Source: Bactrocera neohumeralis (lineage: Eukaryota; Arthropoda; Insecta; Diptera; Tephritidae). From it: a DNA stretch of 64,000 nt. How positions within the stretch are numbered: the stretch's first letter is position 1; every line of letters begins with the position of its first letter. The stretch lies in contig NC_065921.1 of NCBI RefSeq assembly GCF_024586455.1, positions 87,294,061 through 87,358,060 on the forward strand, in the 5' to 3' direction. A program made the position numbers and the translations under genes. Below, one piece after another: positions 1 through 11,702 of the stretch. Below the pieces are notes generated by a model. The model was not told where the DNA came from, did no database searches, and saw only the letters and a program-made list of their open reading frames with translations.

Positions 1-650
1 TTTTGTTATTTTGTTATGATACATTCTTCGCAATACCTTTGAACAAATTTTTCATCTATAATCAACTTTCACGAAAAACGGAAGGCAGTGAAAATGTGAA
101 AACTTCGGATATACCTTATTGGACTATCTTTAAAACAGCATCTATGCAGCTGTTTAATGTATTTTTAATATTCTTTGTAACATTGGCGGTTTTTCCTGCC
201 GTAAACTCAGATATTAAGGCATCGTCATCAGATTTCTTCATAAAGGACCCTATAATGTACATACAAATTACCTGCTTTTTAACATTCAACTTATTTGCGA
301 TGCTTGGAAGTTTGACTTCATATTGGATTCAATGGCCTGGTCCGAAATATTTGGTCGTACCAGTTGCCTTGCGATTGGTTTTTATACCGTTATTCCTGTT
401 TTGCAATTATTTGCCTCTAAACATCGATAGAAGTCTGCCAGTTTTAATAAACAATGATTGGATATACTGGATTATTGGTGTTTTAATGGCATACACTTCC
501 GGATACTACAGTGCTCTGGCAATGATGTATGCACCACAGACAGTTGAACAAAACCACCAAGTCAAAGCGGGAATGTTCGCCGGTGCGATGCTCATAAGTG
601 GGATTTTTTGTGGAATTTTGTTTTCATTCATAACTCCTTACTTAGTCTAA
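1..650 (+). CDS. Equilibrative nucleoside transporter (ENT/SLC29 family), C-terminal part, 5' end outside window
   Basis: The reading frame is open from the window edge and stops with TAA at 648-650, giving about 215 residues. There is no credible start, so this is a terminal exon. The product carries hydrophilic segment, then PYWTIFK, then a run of hydrophobic helices. The family-typical RLVFIPLF-LFCNY stretch is followed by GYYSALAMMYAP and AGMFAGA...GIFCGILFSF, the layout of the last five ENT transmembrane segments. ENT proteins move nucleosides by facilitated diffusion across the plasma or organelle membranes. The next gene on the same strand is Vha16-1, about 2.2 kb away to its ATG. Which ENT paralogue this is cannot be told from the C-terminus alone. 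Confidence 0.88.
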   Translation, partial: LLFCYDTFFAIPLNKFFIYNQLSRKTEGSENVKTSDIPYWTIFKTASMQLFNVFLIFFVTLAVFPAVNSDIKASSSDFFIKDPIMYIQITCFLTFNLFAMLGSLTSYWIQWPGPKYLVVPVALRLVFIPLFLFCNYLPLNIDRSLPVLINNDWIYWIIGVLMAYTSGYYSALAMMYAPQTVEQNHQVKAGMFAGAMLISGIFCGILFSFITPYLV

Positions 651-655
651 TATGA

Positions 656-811
656 AATAAACTGAAATTTATATTATGAATAAACTTTTTACGGAAATTA
701 AAAATTAACAGTTACAAACTTTAGGATTTCCGGACATATAGGCTTTCTCCACACTTATATATAAATGTATATATTATTTGTCCATTGCAAGACAAACTCT
801 TCAAAAATAAA
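656..811 (+). terminator. Poly(A) signals after the ENT gene
   Basis: AATAAA hexamers occur at 656-661, 679-684 and 806-811, beginning six bases after the stop codon. The first two are close to the stop and imply a very short 3'UTR if used. Which one is used is not visible. Confidence 0.5.
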
Positions 812-1580
812 GTATGTGGGTTTATTTCATATATGTTAGATTTATTTAAATGAGAAATTATGTGATACCTTAGTTATTAAAAAAATTCGTATTGGCGTTG
901 GCGCCGTCATATACCACCTAACATCAGAAAATGCGACCCTGTTTCACGTGAGTAGTCATTATGGATTAAAAAGCAAAGTGTAGCATAGCGCGTACTCGCT
1001 CTGCTGGCGAGAGACGAAAAATGACCGAAATACCTCTCACGTGCTTCTCCACTTGTACGCTCTTTATTATACTTAGCATGTGAATGTGTACTCAATACCC
1101 CTCTTATCCTCACTATTTCTATCAAGAATATGATCTACGTTCCTTGTAATTAGCCCAAATTCAAGCAATCTTTCCAGTATTCGAATTATTACTTTTTTAT
1201 AGCCTCTCTTTGTTAATTTGGCTTACGGTGCTTAGGTTTTATAGATATTTTATTGAAAAGCTGTATAGTCAATGGTCACGCGCAGTTCGAAGGGAAAATT
1301 TTTAGTCGTACACACACACTATTGCATCTCGTTAAATGCGCGTGTGACGTTTTCTCCTTTTCAGCGCACCCTTTCCCCAACCCAATGCTGCTTCTAAATA
1401 ACTTGGTCATATGACCACTAGTTTAATCATGCGTATGCAACAACTATACTCGTATAGCCGCGCGATAACATTTGTATGAGCGGCTTGGCTATATAATAAC
1501 TATTTCAATCGAAAGTGACAACTGGTATATAATTGGAAACCAGCAAACACTACGAGCTGAACAACAGCGGAGTTTGGCGT
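812..1580 (+). promoter_or_regulatory. Upstream region of Vha16-1
   Basis: No coding sequence is recognised. The stretch holds a perfect E-box octamer TCACGTGA (944-951), a related TCACGTGC (1037-1044), and a perfect 12-base palindrome GGTCATATGACC (1405-1416). A TATA-like TATATAATAA begins near 1491. An arthropod-type initiator TCAGT follows at 1581-1585. Treating it as promoter is inference from position and motifs. Confidence 0.4.
944..951. promoter_or_regulatory. CLEAR/M-box type E-box TCACGTGA, upstream of Vha16-1
   Basis: Exact palindromic octamer bound by MITF/TFE-type bHLH-Zip factors. It lies about 0.6 kb upstream of the first candidate initiator of Vha16-1. A V-ATPase gene is a known class of target for these factors. 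Confidence 0.4.
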
Positions 1581-2828
1581 TCAGTGAAGAAATTGAAATC
1601 ACTCACAGTGTTGTCAGCGACCGAACCGACCAGTTCTTGTTCGAACTCCTACGCTCTAGCAGCAAGTTACCAGTTACCAGTCAAGACCCAAGAAAGGCCT
1701 AAAGCTAACCACAAGTTAGTCAAGTGAGTGTTGGAACTGTGCAATCTGTGATAAAAGTTTTCAAAATACATATGACATACGGTCTGCTTAGTGTGTTGAA
1801 GTTGTAGAAAAAAAGTGAAGGGAGGGAAATTATAGCTGAATTGAATTTGTACTGTTTGCTGAAACGATTTTGAGAAACATCAGGCAGACAATAGTCGATT
1901 CACTTTAAACATCCCCAGGGGAAATTGGAAAGAATACGCAATAACAGAACACAGGCAGAGGCAGAAAATTGCCACGACATTTGCTGAAACACAAGGCAAA
2001 AGAAAGTGGGCAAAGGAGCTTCTCTGATTTGACAAGTGAGCACAAAGAGTAGTGACTTTGCGAATGTGATATAAATAAATAGGTACGGAAATCTTCGATT
2101 TTTAGTTAACAAATCGAGAATTGCAAACTTTATTGCTTTAGAAAAATAACGATATCCGTTAAAACATAGCAATATAACATTGTGGGGGATATATTTCCAA
2201 TATTCTTTCTAGTTGAAAATTGAAATCGAGGGTTAGGCGGTCAGTAGCAATAATTAAATCGAAGTGTAGAAACGAGTAAAAATTCGATAAAGTGCAATAT
2301 ATCGTCATACAAGACAAAAAAACAACAAACACGAGAAGGTACGAAAAATACAACATTGTACACGAACGTAGCAACGATAGAAGGTGACGACAACGGTGCC
2401 GACGTTAGCGACGAGACAAAATCAAAAACGAGACGTAACGAAGCGAAACAATTGAAGAGAGAACAGCAAAAACAGTAGTTGAGTCGACAAGCAGTCAAGC
2501 AGCAGTCAAAGTGAAGAACTCAGAAATTTGAAAGTGCTATCAAGTAAAAACGCAAATTAAATTTTACATCTTCTATATTTTAATTATAAAAGCAAAAATA
2601 CGTTATAAAACAATATAAAAAAATAAACAGAAACGTACAAATTCACAAGAATAGTACTTCAGAAACTCCCTTCAACACACCTACAACAGAACCGAATTTA
2701 ATAATATAAGGAATATAATAAACGAGTGCACATCTTGAACAGCAAGCCCTAACGTAAAAATCAAATAAATTTTCTTTTTCGTAGAAAAACTTACAAAACA
2801 CCCCGCACATACACAATAAAACAGAATC
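1581..2828 (+). other. Presumed 5' untranslated region of Vha16-1
   Basis: The + strand is A/G-rich and stop-rich with no conserved protein, which is typical of fly 5'UTRs. TCAGT initiator-like words stand at 1581-1585 and 2241-2245, so two start sites are possible. A plausible UTR intron would run from a donor GTGAGT at 1724 to an acceptor (pyrimidine run then GTAG) ending at 2784. That would leave a 44-base leader exon piece before the ATG. This splicing is a guess; cDNA ends would settle it. Confidence 0.4.
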
Positions 2829-5800
2829 ATGTCTGATGCACAGAGCGATAACCCAATCTACGGACCCTTCTTCGGAGTCATGGGAGCAGCCTCAGCCATC
2901 ATTTTCAGTGGTAAGTAAACTATCGGAAACAAAAATTCTTGCATAAAAAATACGATGACAAAGTGGGACTGGCTTGGAAAGATATGTAAATTACAAAGGT
3001 AGATGAATATGATTTGGTATCTGAATGGTTAGCTACTTGCGGTCAGGCGTTTATTACGGGGGTTTATTCGTATTTGTATTAAATAGAGGTTATCCTGAGA
3101 CCAGTATTACACAAAATGTACAACTAAATATATATGTATATTTTTTTATTTTGTATGAACATGTGTAAAAAATCGAACATTTTGGCAGACGGATTGCGAA
3201 AAAGGGATGAAAAGGAATTGTTGGGAATTTTCTTGGCACATGTGTACGTATATTCAGTACTTTTTCGGGAGGAGGCAGGTGGAAGGTCGTTGTTTTATAT
3301 ACATATCGCATATATGTATGTATATGAAAATGAAAATGAACTTTCATACTATATCGGAAAAAATTATTCTCTTGCATAGTTTGTAGGAAATTTGTAATGT
3401 AACAGCTTCATCATATTCTAATTTGGTACTGCGAAAATAACTGCAACATTGAAGCTAGTCTAATGCGGGTGACATACGGAATATATTAGTACTATAATTA
3501 TATTAATATATATTATTAATATATATTATTATTTTTATCCAATATATGATTACAAATTATTTGCTGTGCGTTGCATTGTGATGATATTCAACTTAACCAA
3601 AAAACACTTAACACCCTCTATTAATGCGTGAATTAAATGTACAATAGTAACCTATAATACTTTTTATCATCACGCGCTCTCTTGTTAGTTGAAAAGAGCA
3701 GCAATGTTGGTCAGCTATTTGAATAAAAATAATGCAAAGAGCATAAGGAGGAGAAAAGAGCACTTAAATTTGGAAGCAAATGAGTCAACTACCACAAGCG
3801 CCAAGTGGAGCTCAGCAACCAATAATTGTAGCATATGACAGAGAACCAGTTTGAATGTGGCTTGTGGGGTATTTCAGCGATGGGGTGGGTGGTGCAAATT
3901 TTAAGGTTAAGCTTGAGTTGCGTATGGCAGCAGTGCTTCCAAAAACAAATGTGAACATTGTTCAATTCTGACAAGTCATGAGACTTGCTCATGTTTTTTT
4001 ACCTTGCGCAGTATTGCCATTGCTCAAAATTCCTTGAATTTAAGGTTTTGGTTGTGCAATTTACACACATATGCGATATTTTCAAATTCATATATCTGGT
4101 TTTAATATTGTATTGCATAAATAACTGACAATTGCAATAATCACATGCTTTCGCTTGATATCACATGGTTCACTGATAATGCTTTTGATAAGAAAATAAA
4201 CACAAGTTACAGAACGAAAAAAAATATCTTAATGTATGTACATATGTATATGCTTCCATAACTTTTTAAAGCATCCAAAGGTTCAGTTTATAAAGTTCTT
4301 AAAATTAGTATGTTTTCTTTGATGTCACATGATTTGTCAACTAATTGACTTAAGAAGATATGGTTCGTGTCGTCATTACGTAACAGTAACAACTTATAAT
4401 CATTATTGTAATATACATACGTCAGTTAATTTTCAACTTAATAAAATCTTTTAAATATTCTTAAAGAATTACATTACCATATTGGTTACGTATACGTACT
4501 TGTTTTCGCATATTTCTCCATTTTCTTATACTAAAAAAGGAGTTAGTTTACTTTTAAGTAATTGTTGAATATATTCATTTAACGTCTTTACGATATCTCA
4601 GGCACGTCTTCCAGGTCTATGTATAACGACATATTGTCGAGTAGGTTATATAGTCACATGATTAACTGTTACTGTATTTTTCTAATTGTGCATATGCTCG
4701 TTAATTTGATTTTTCGATTCTTCCATTTCTCTCTGTTCGCTTACTCTTATTTCATTGTGCTTCGTCGTTGATATTCCGTTCTTTATGATCAGTTCATATG
4801 ACACACTAATCACATTGAGTCATTCACATTCTCTGAACAAAAAGAATTATATTTATATGTAAACATACTTCGAGTCATGATTTGCTCATTATTACGAAGT
4901 AGTGTATTTATTTTATTTGAAATTAATTTAATTTTTTAAACTTCTGAAGATATATCAGTTATATAAAAATCAAAACGAAAGTGAAATGTGTATCTAACAT
5001 CAATGCACAGTGACACTTAATAGAATGGAATACATGATTTTTTTATTAGTAAGAAAGCTTATCCTTAAAATAGTTTCAGAACTTTAACTTAACATATAAT
5101 CTAATAGCTTTAAGCAATTTAACAGTTTCAGTTTAATTATTACAATTTTTGCCATTTACTGCCTCCTTATGAATTCGTGTTAATCCGGTTTACAAACATA
5201 TATTCGATACGCTTCAAGATATTATTGAGTATTAATTTTGCTGGTCATAACTTTGAAAGGTTTCATTTCATTGAACTTTACGCTTATGTGCATAATTGTA
5301 TATGCTCTACATTTCTCTTCATATACTTTGCCGCCAATTATGCATGTAGTATGTATGTATGTATGTGCGGCTTTGATTTATATAGAGCTTCTTATCTCCG
5401 GATGCGTAAACGCCCTTTTTCAGCCATTAAATAAAGATGAAAATTGAAGTTCATTTGTAGTTTTTCTAACCAAATTCCACTTTTCGTGGTAGTCACGTGA
5501 GACTTGAGCAGTTATTAATAACAACTTTTATTTTGACTTTTCAAGCGCAACGCTATTCGTGGGTGTTTGCTATATATTACTACACGAACTTGTCTAGACG
5601 CTTATGCTTTGTTCATTTAATTTTTTTTTTATATTTTTAACTAATTTGCAAGCTATTTGTATGATAATCTTCGTATTTTTGCAGCATCTTCTTTGTGCAA
5701 ATTTATATATGTACATACATATGTATGTATGAAGCAAAAAATATCTTTTCCCCCGGATTTTCATACAAGGGAGAGAAAAATTACACTTTCTTGCTATTAT

Positions 5801-8800
5801 CGCTTTACAAATGAGCATAATAATGACCTCCATTGCTCTGTGTTTTCTGCTACGTTCTCTCTTTCTCAGATCGAAAATATTTTATTTTGCAATAAATCCG
5901 TACTTGCATCCGTATTCAGCTACAGAAAACGTCATCAATTGACATCCATTTAGTCAATGGAAAAGAGCGTCCATATTTCTATTTAAAAGAAGCATTTGTG
6001 CTTACGCACATTTCATTGGCACTTATATTAATTTATTGCTGAGCATACATGTTCTCATGCTTTCACGCATTTGTACTATTTGTGTATATTACATTTATTG
6101 CTGCAAGACATACAAAAAAATCGTTCATCTCTTCTCAAGCGGAGCATATAAGAGGTATTCATATGAATTTTTCACCCAACATGAAGTATGATATAACGAA
6201 CAATTCTGCATCATTAACTCAAAAATCACGTTTTTTGAATTATGCCGGTCTTGCAGCAAATGAGCGATATGTATATTGTATAATTGATACTTTTTAAATT
6301 TATCTACATATATGTATGTATGTATAAGTTTTAATGTACTTTCTATTTATTATTTCGCTTTCAATGTTAGCGAGATGTTACACGTTTTAAATCTCTAAGC
6401 AAATCGAATGGAAAAATGCATTTTTTATTTTGATTTAATTTATATAATATAATGGCTTATAGTCATTTATTCAAAAAGTGTCATAACATTTTAATAATCA
6501 TATCAAAGCACCATTACTTTCGCAGTTTACTTCGGAATTTACTTCGAGCATCTTGCTCCAAATCAATTTATGCAATTATTATTGAAGTTATTCCTATGGG
6601 AACTAAGCTCTCGCTTGTTAGAAATTCTTCACATTCCTTCTTAGCTTTTGTTCTCTTACATGATTTGTTTTGTACGTTGCTACTTGAATTCTCATTGTTT
6701 TGTTTGTTTTATTGTGTCTGCCTGCCACATTGGCTCACATTGGATTTAACTATACATTCACTAGCACATCCGTACGTTTTTGTACTCAACTGTGACGTAA
6801 AATGTTTTTAAATATGAATTCTATAAAAGAGAATACATATGTATGTACATATTTAGATAGCAAGCAATAAGAAAAATGTGCTTCATTGTTGTTTTATTGG
6901 CATGAATTTTCTGTCTGCGCGGTGTATGCCATCCAACCCGTTTTCTTTCGATCCCGCATATCGCCGCATTACTGAATGGTTTTATTGTGATAGTTTGATT
7001 AACAATATATTAAAATTTTGTTTTGATTTCGTGCAAAATGTTTACTACTTGCTATTTATTACAAAGCATCTGCAGCTCACCCGTAAATGTGTAAAATTGC
7101 ATGAAATGTCTTTCGGGGCCCAAAAGAGCTTCCCAAAAATATTAAATACTTAAAATATGCGGCTTACTGTGTGCTCTATGCATGCACAAATTAGAATTCT
7201 AATGCAAAAAAGTGCTCAAACAGCAATTAGTTAAGTCGTTTCGTTATGCAAAAAAGCGGCTTCAAAAGACGTTCAATGCCAAGTCCCAATGTAAATCCAA
7301 TTTTACTTTCAAATTTGTTAATACACAACAAAAATGAATGTTTGTAGATGCGAGTATATCTACTATAACTTGGTTGCTAGAAAAGTGAATACACGTACAG
7401 CGGTTATAATAGCTAAGCTTAACTTAGCATCGCCAATGGAAGTGTACATAAATCGGCTACTGCTGCCGGTACATAAATGTAGAAAGATGTATGTAGGGAG
7501 ATCTCAAGGAATAAATTATTTAATTTCAGTTTAGCTTTTTATTGACTTATGGCGAATCGTTGCTTATACATTCCTATGCATATTTTTTATATTGCTGTTG
7601 TACTTATTGCTTCTTAAGTGGATTACCTAATTACTTAATTGTCGTTATAATAAACATTTTAAAACAATTATGACATTTTATTTTTTTATTATTAGTAGTT
7701 AACAGCGCCATTTTTACTTTGCTTTTCAAATTTCACAATAAAATATTTCATAATTTCCTTTTCTCATAATAAGTTTTTATCAGCAACAAGGCATTGTCAA
7801 TTCAAGTATAGAACTCATAAAAAAATTCTGCACTTGAATGAAGTTTAAAAATTAACAATATTTTTCAACGTTCATATTACAGCTGATCAGGGCGATTCGC
7901 TCTCTTTCTGGTACTCTTATTTATACTCACTTAATCGCTATCGATTGTTATGCGAAAAGTTTGATGGCAAGCAAAAGGTACGCACGAACCCATTTATAAA
8001 TATGCCTTGTGCTGTTAATTAGCGTGAAATCACATGACTGTCATACCTGATATCAGAGTGGTTAATATAATATTATTTCATTCCCAACTCCACCTTGTAC
8101 TGCAGGCGAATATTGACACGCTATACATATACAAAGTACACTTACTGATGATCGCTCAGCCAATAACCATCAAGCGAAAAATTAAACAATATTTTTGACA
8201 ATTGTCGAATGAATTCTCCATTATTAAATGCCATAGGCGAAATTTGAACAAAATTACATGGTTTTGAATATAATTTGCTATGCAACACATCATATGTCCA
8301 TGTTATTGCAAAAAATTGTATATAAAATGTATACATATTCATACGTATACGTATACGTATATTATATACATATATACATGTGTATGTACATATGTATTCC
8401 ACGCTTTTTCGGTTTGAATTTCAACTTTATGTTTCAAACGTTGAGCGTTTTCTCTGACGTTCGCTCTACGTCTGGTTTGCAAACTTAATTGATTATTATT
8501 TTTATTTTGCTCGCTATCGGCTATAACCGGTTATTTCTCATTTTATATAGCGAAGTTCGATATATGCGATCGTGTATTTTTAATTACAATTGCCATATTC
8601 ATTGACATGTTTACGTAGCAATAATGTTGGGGATGGGGAAAATTCGATGACTCACCCATTGCAATATGAGAAAAATCACCGATAAATGATTTTATATTCG
8701 GTGTTAAATTTATATAAAATTTTTACAAAAAAGTAATGTGTAAGTATATTTATGTACTTTTATTTGCCTAACACGAATACCTTATTTCGCTGTTAGCTTG

Positions 8801-10205
8801 CTTTTACGATATTCTAGAAATTCATTCTTATCTAAAACTGGTACTTCTTATCGCTTGCAGGGCATATCTTTACAACTGCTTTTTATTTGAGTATTCTCAT
8901 TTATTATAAACTCAAGTATTCTTGTTTCTCAAAAGTAGCGTTGGAGAATGTGAAAAATACGATATTTTCCCTCATACTTCACCTGCTTTACTGTTCTTTA
9001 CTCACGATAGCTACTCTCTTATTTGATCAACTTGTCTCGGTATTATCTTTGGTTAGCACAAGTCTATTCACTTTTGTGTGAAATATGCATGGATTTCTCA
9101 TTCAACGAAGGTTTTTATTTACTCTGCCTTTTATCACATTGCTTGCCGTCTCTTTTAATGACTGCTCAATTTTTTGTGATAATTGCATTACTGTCATGTG
9201 ACCAATATTACAGGTGAATATTATATAAAATAATTACGAACTTAACGATTGTGTGAAATAATACAAAAACATACATATGTACATGTATAAAACCTGGAAC
9301 GTTCGGTTATTCGCTTGTAAAGCAGATAATCTTTACTTAAAAATGAAAACATGAAAATAAAGGTAGGTTTTTGAGCAATTTGTTATGAATTTTTTATTTT
9401 CTTATTTTTGTATTGTTATAAAAATGGAAGTTGTACTGTTCTGGTTTCCAACGTTAGTGTGAGGAAATTGGAAAAATGCTGACGAAATTCCTCTATATAG
9501 ATATGTATCTCTAAAATGAATGAAAAGTTTTGTTCTAGCTTGGTCAACGGCTTGAATTATTAAAAATGTCAAACATTTTATTGTATTTTCCCAAGCGGTC
9601 CCAATCATATAAAACGTATTAATTATTTTTATATAACTTCCCGTTATATTTTCATGTCTAGATCAGAAAATACTTGTAATATATTTTATCACCACTATTT
9701 TGCTTTTTTATTTTCCAGCTCTGGGAGCCGCCTATGGTACCGCTAAATCAGGAACTGGTATCGCTGCCATGTCAGTGATGCGACCAGAATTGATCATGAA
9801 ATCTATCATTCCCGTTGTCATGGCTGGTATTATTGCCATTTACGGTTTGGTCGTAGCTGTCCTTATTGCTGGTGCTTTGGAAGAGCCCTCAACTTACACA
9901 CTGTACAAGTAAGTGTGTGCCACTAGAGAATATAGCGAAGTTTAAATTTTTTATATTGCTAATTTGTTTTACTTGTTTCCTATCACTTTAAAATTTGCAG
10001 GGGTTTCATTCATTTGGGTGCCGGTTTGTCGGTAGGTTTCTCTGGTTTAGCGGCAGGTTTTGCGATCGGTATTGTTGGTGATGCTGGTGTAAGAGGTACA
10101 GCACAGCAGCCGCGTCTCTTCGTCGGTATGATTTTGATTCTCATTTTCGCTGAAGTATTGGGTCTGTACGGTCTTATTGTTGCCATTTACTTGTACACAA
10201 AATAA
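2829..10205 (+). CDS. Vha16-1: V-type proton ATPase 16 kDa proteolipid subunit c
   Basis: Coding exons are 2829-2910, 9719-9908 and 10001-10205, giving 158 residues. The sites are GTAAGT/CCAG and GTAAGT/GCAG, and the frame is intact across both joins (G|CT and AA|G). The product is a four-helix membrane protein of the V0 rotor ring, which carries protons as V-ATPase acidifies endosomes, lysosomes and secretory vesicles. Visible hallmarks are DNPIYGPFFGVMGAAS at the N-terminus, the paired glycine-rich helices, GTAQQPRLFVGMILILIF, and the essential proton-carrying glutamate in FAEVLGLYG (about residue 142). Length matches the roughly 159-residue fly family. The ATG is chosen because the conserved N-terminus starts right after it and the CDS is otherwise closed. 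The near-identity to fly orthologues makes this the surest call in the window. Regulation: see the E-box cluster. Confidence 0.97.
4325..4332. promoter_or_regulatory. M-box type site TCACATGA in Vha16-1 intron 1
   Basis: Exact octamer in the context GTCACATGAT. The same ten-base context recurs at 4653-4662. Confidence 0.35.
4654..4661. promoter_or_regulatory. M-box type site TCACATGA in Vha16-1 intron 1
   Basis: Exact octamer in the context GTCACATGAT, 329 bases after an identical ten-base word. Confidence 0.35.
5493..5500. promoter_or_regulatory. CLEAR-type E-box TCACGTGA in Vha16-1 intron 1
   Basis: The context is GTCACGTGAG, one base from the ten-base palindromic CLEAR consensus GTCACGTGAC. 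Confidence 0.42.
8030..8037. promoter_or_regulatory. M-box type site TCACATGA in Vha16-1 intron 1
   Basis: The context is ATCACATGAC, an exact octamer on the + strand. Confidence 0.35.
9194..9201. promoter_or_regulatory. M-box type site TCATGTGA in Vha16-1 intron 1
   Basis: The context is GTCATGTGAC, the full ten-base M-box form, 0.5 kb before coding exon 2. Confidence 0.4.
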
Positions 10206-10426
10206 ATTAATTCAACAATTAAAACCACAAATCCAACATCCACATCAACTAAAAACAAAAATATGCAAAAAAAATCAACCAACCAAACAATCATTAAAAA
10301 TGCAACAAGCAACATCCATCAAAGAAATTTGTAATAATATAAACGCAGCAACAACCAAACAAAGCCAAGGCGAGCAGGATCAGCGACAAGTATTAGAGTA
10401 AAAGTAGCTGGCAAACAATGGTAAAA

Positions 10427-10454
10427 GCAGCAGCAACAGCAGCAGCAGCAGCAG
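10427..10454 (+). repeat. CAG/CAA triplet repeat in the Vha16-1 3' region
   Basis: About nine near-perfect CAG triplets with one CAA interruption, about 220 bases after the stop codon, so not translated in Vha16-1. Confidence 0.8.
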
Positions 10455-11679
10455 ATCTCAAGCAGAGCCACAAGAATTGCTTGTAAAAAAGCCAAAATGA
10501 AAATAAAGTTCTACGAATGGCTGATTTTTAGTATTGAAATATTCATAACGTCGATGAAAGGAAGAGACAAACGAGTTGTTGCGAGACAGTATTGCTTTAC
10601 AAAATGTCACAACATTCTGTATTTGCCTCGAGCCGCACACAATTTCGTCTATATGTATGTCTATATATATATATAACCCAGCTTTATTCTATTTATGTTA
10701 CGTTACTTTATGATTTTAATTTATTTTTTGGGGAACTAAGACCATTATCAACAATCAAAACAAAAAATTACAACAATTTATATTTGTATATACATAAAGT
10801 AACCAAGTGTTAAACTAAAAAGAAGTCTGGGTTTCTTTTTTCGCCGTGATTGCAATGGGAATAAAGTAACTACGGAAATGTTATTTATATTTCAACACTT
10901 ACACAACTGCGGTTGCACCGGAGAGCTAACGATCGCAACAAACGTCGCTGCCAATGTTTTTTTTGTTTTGTTTTTAGTTACCGTATTTCGTAAAAAAAAA
11001 TATTTTTGCTGTGAGTTTAAAAATTGCTTCCTCTTGTTGTCACGTGTTTATGCGTTTATATTACTAGCGATTTTCTAATTCGTTAATGTTTTTTCTGATA
11101 TTTCCTTTTTGTTTCTGTGTAATTATAATTATAAATATTTTTCAACAACGTTTATTGTTGTTGTTTAAAGAAAAACTTGCGTATTCAAAGTAGAAAATGA
11201 AAACATAAATACTACAAACCAAAAGCAAAAGCAGTAAAAGTTAAAAAGCAAACGGGAATGGAATCAACCAACCAACCAACAAACTTATTAAATAAAATGT
11301 ACATGTAAATTTAAATTTAAAATTAATATTAAATTTAATTAAATTTAAATAAAGAAAACAAAGAAACAGTATATAGTTAAAAAATATTAAATAATTAGTG
11401 AGAAACCACCAACAAAGCAACAACAAAGACAACCATCAAATGAACAAAAACCACCACCACCAAAAACAACAAAACGAGAACAGCACGTAAAGAACTGAAT
11501 GCGAACCACACCACTTTCGGGGAATCCACCTTCAGTAAAGGTGAGACGTCGCGGCTAATGTGGGTTGAACCGCAATTTTTCATTGAACTTCTGCTAAACG
11601 GCGATGTTTAGTACAAATTTTGAAGATATACTTCTTCACCAATCCCCACTGGGCGCTTGCGTGCAACGCATATGAACAA

Positions 11680-11702
11680 CACATACACACACACACACAC
11701 AT
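11680..11702. repeat. (CA)n microsatellite
   Basis: Uninterrupted CA dinucleotides with a short CATA lead-in. A second CA tract lies at about 12028-12048. Confidence 0.8.

Larger units (their letters stand above)
2911..9718 (+). other. Vha16-1: Large first coding intron of Vha16-1 (6.8 kb)
   Basis: The intron begins GTAAGT and ends TTTTCCAG. I see no nested gene with recognisable protein. The sequence is AT-rich, with scattered TATG/CATA microsatellites. It holds five exact TCACRTGA octamers (4325, 4654, 5493, 8030, 9194) and two near matches at 4141 and 4161. A long first intron with clustered factor sites fits a regulatory role. Confidence 0.75.
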
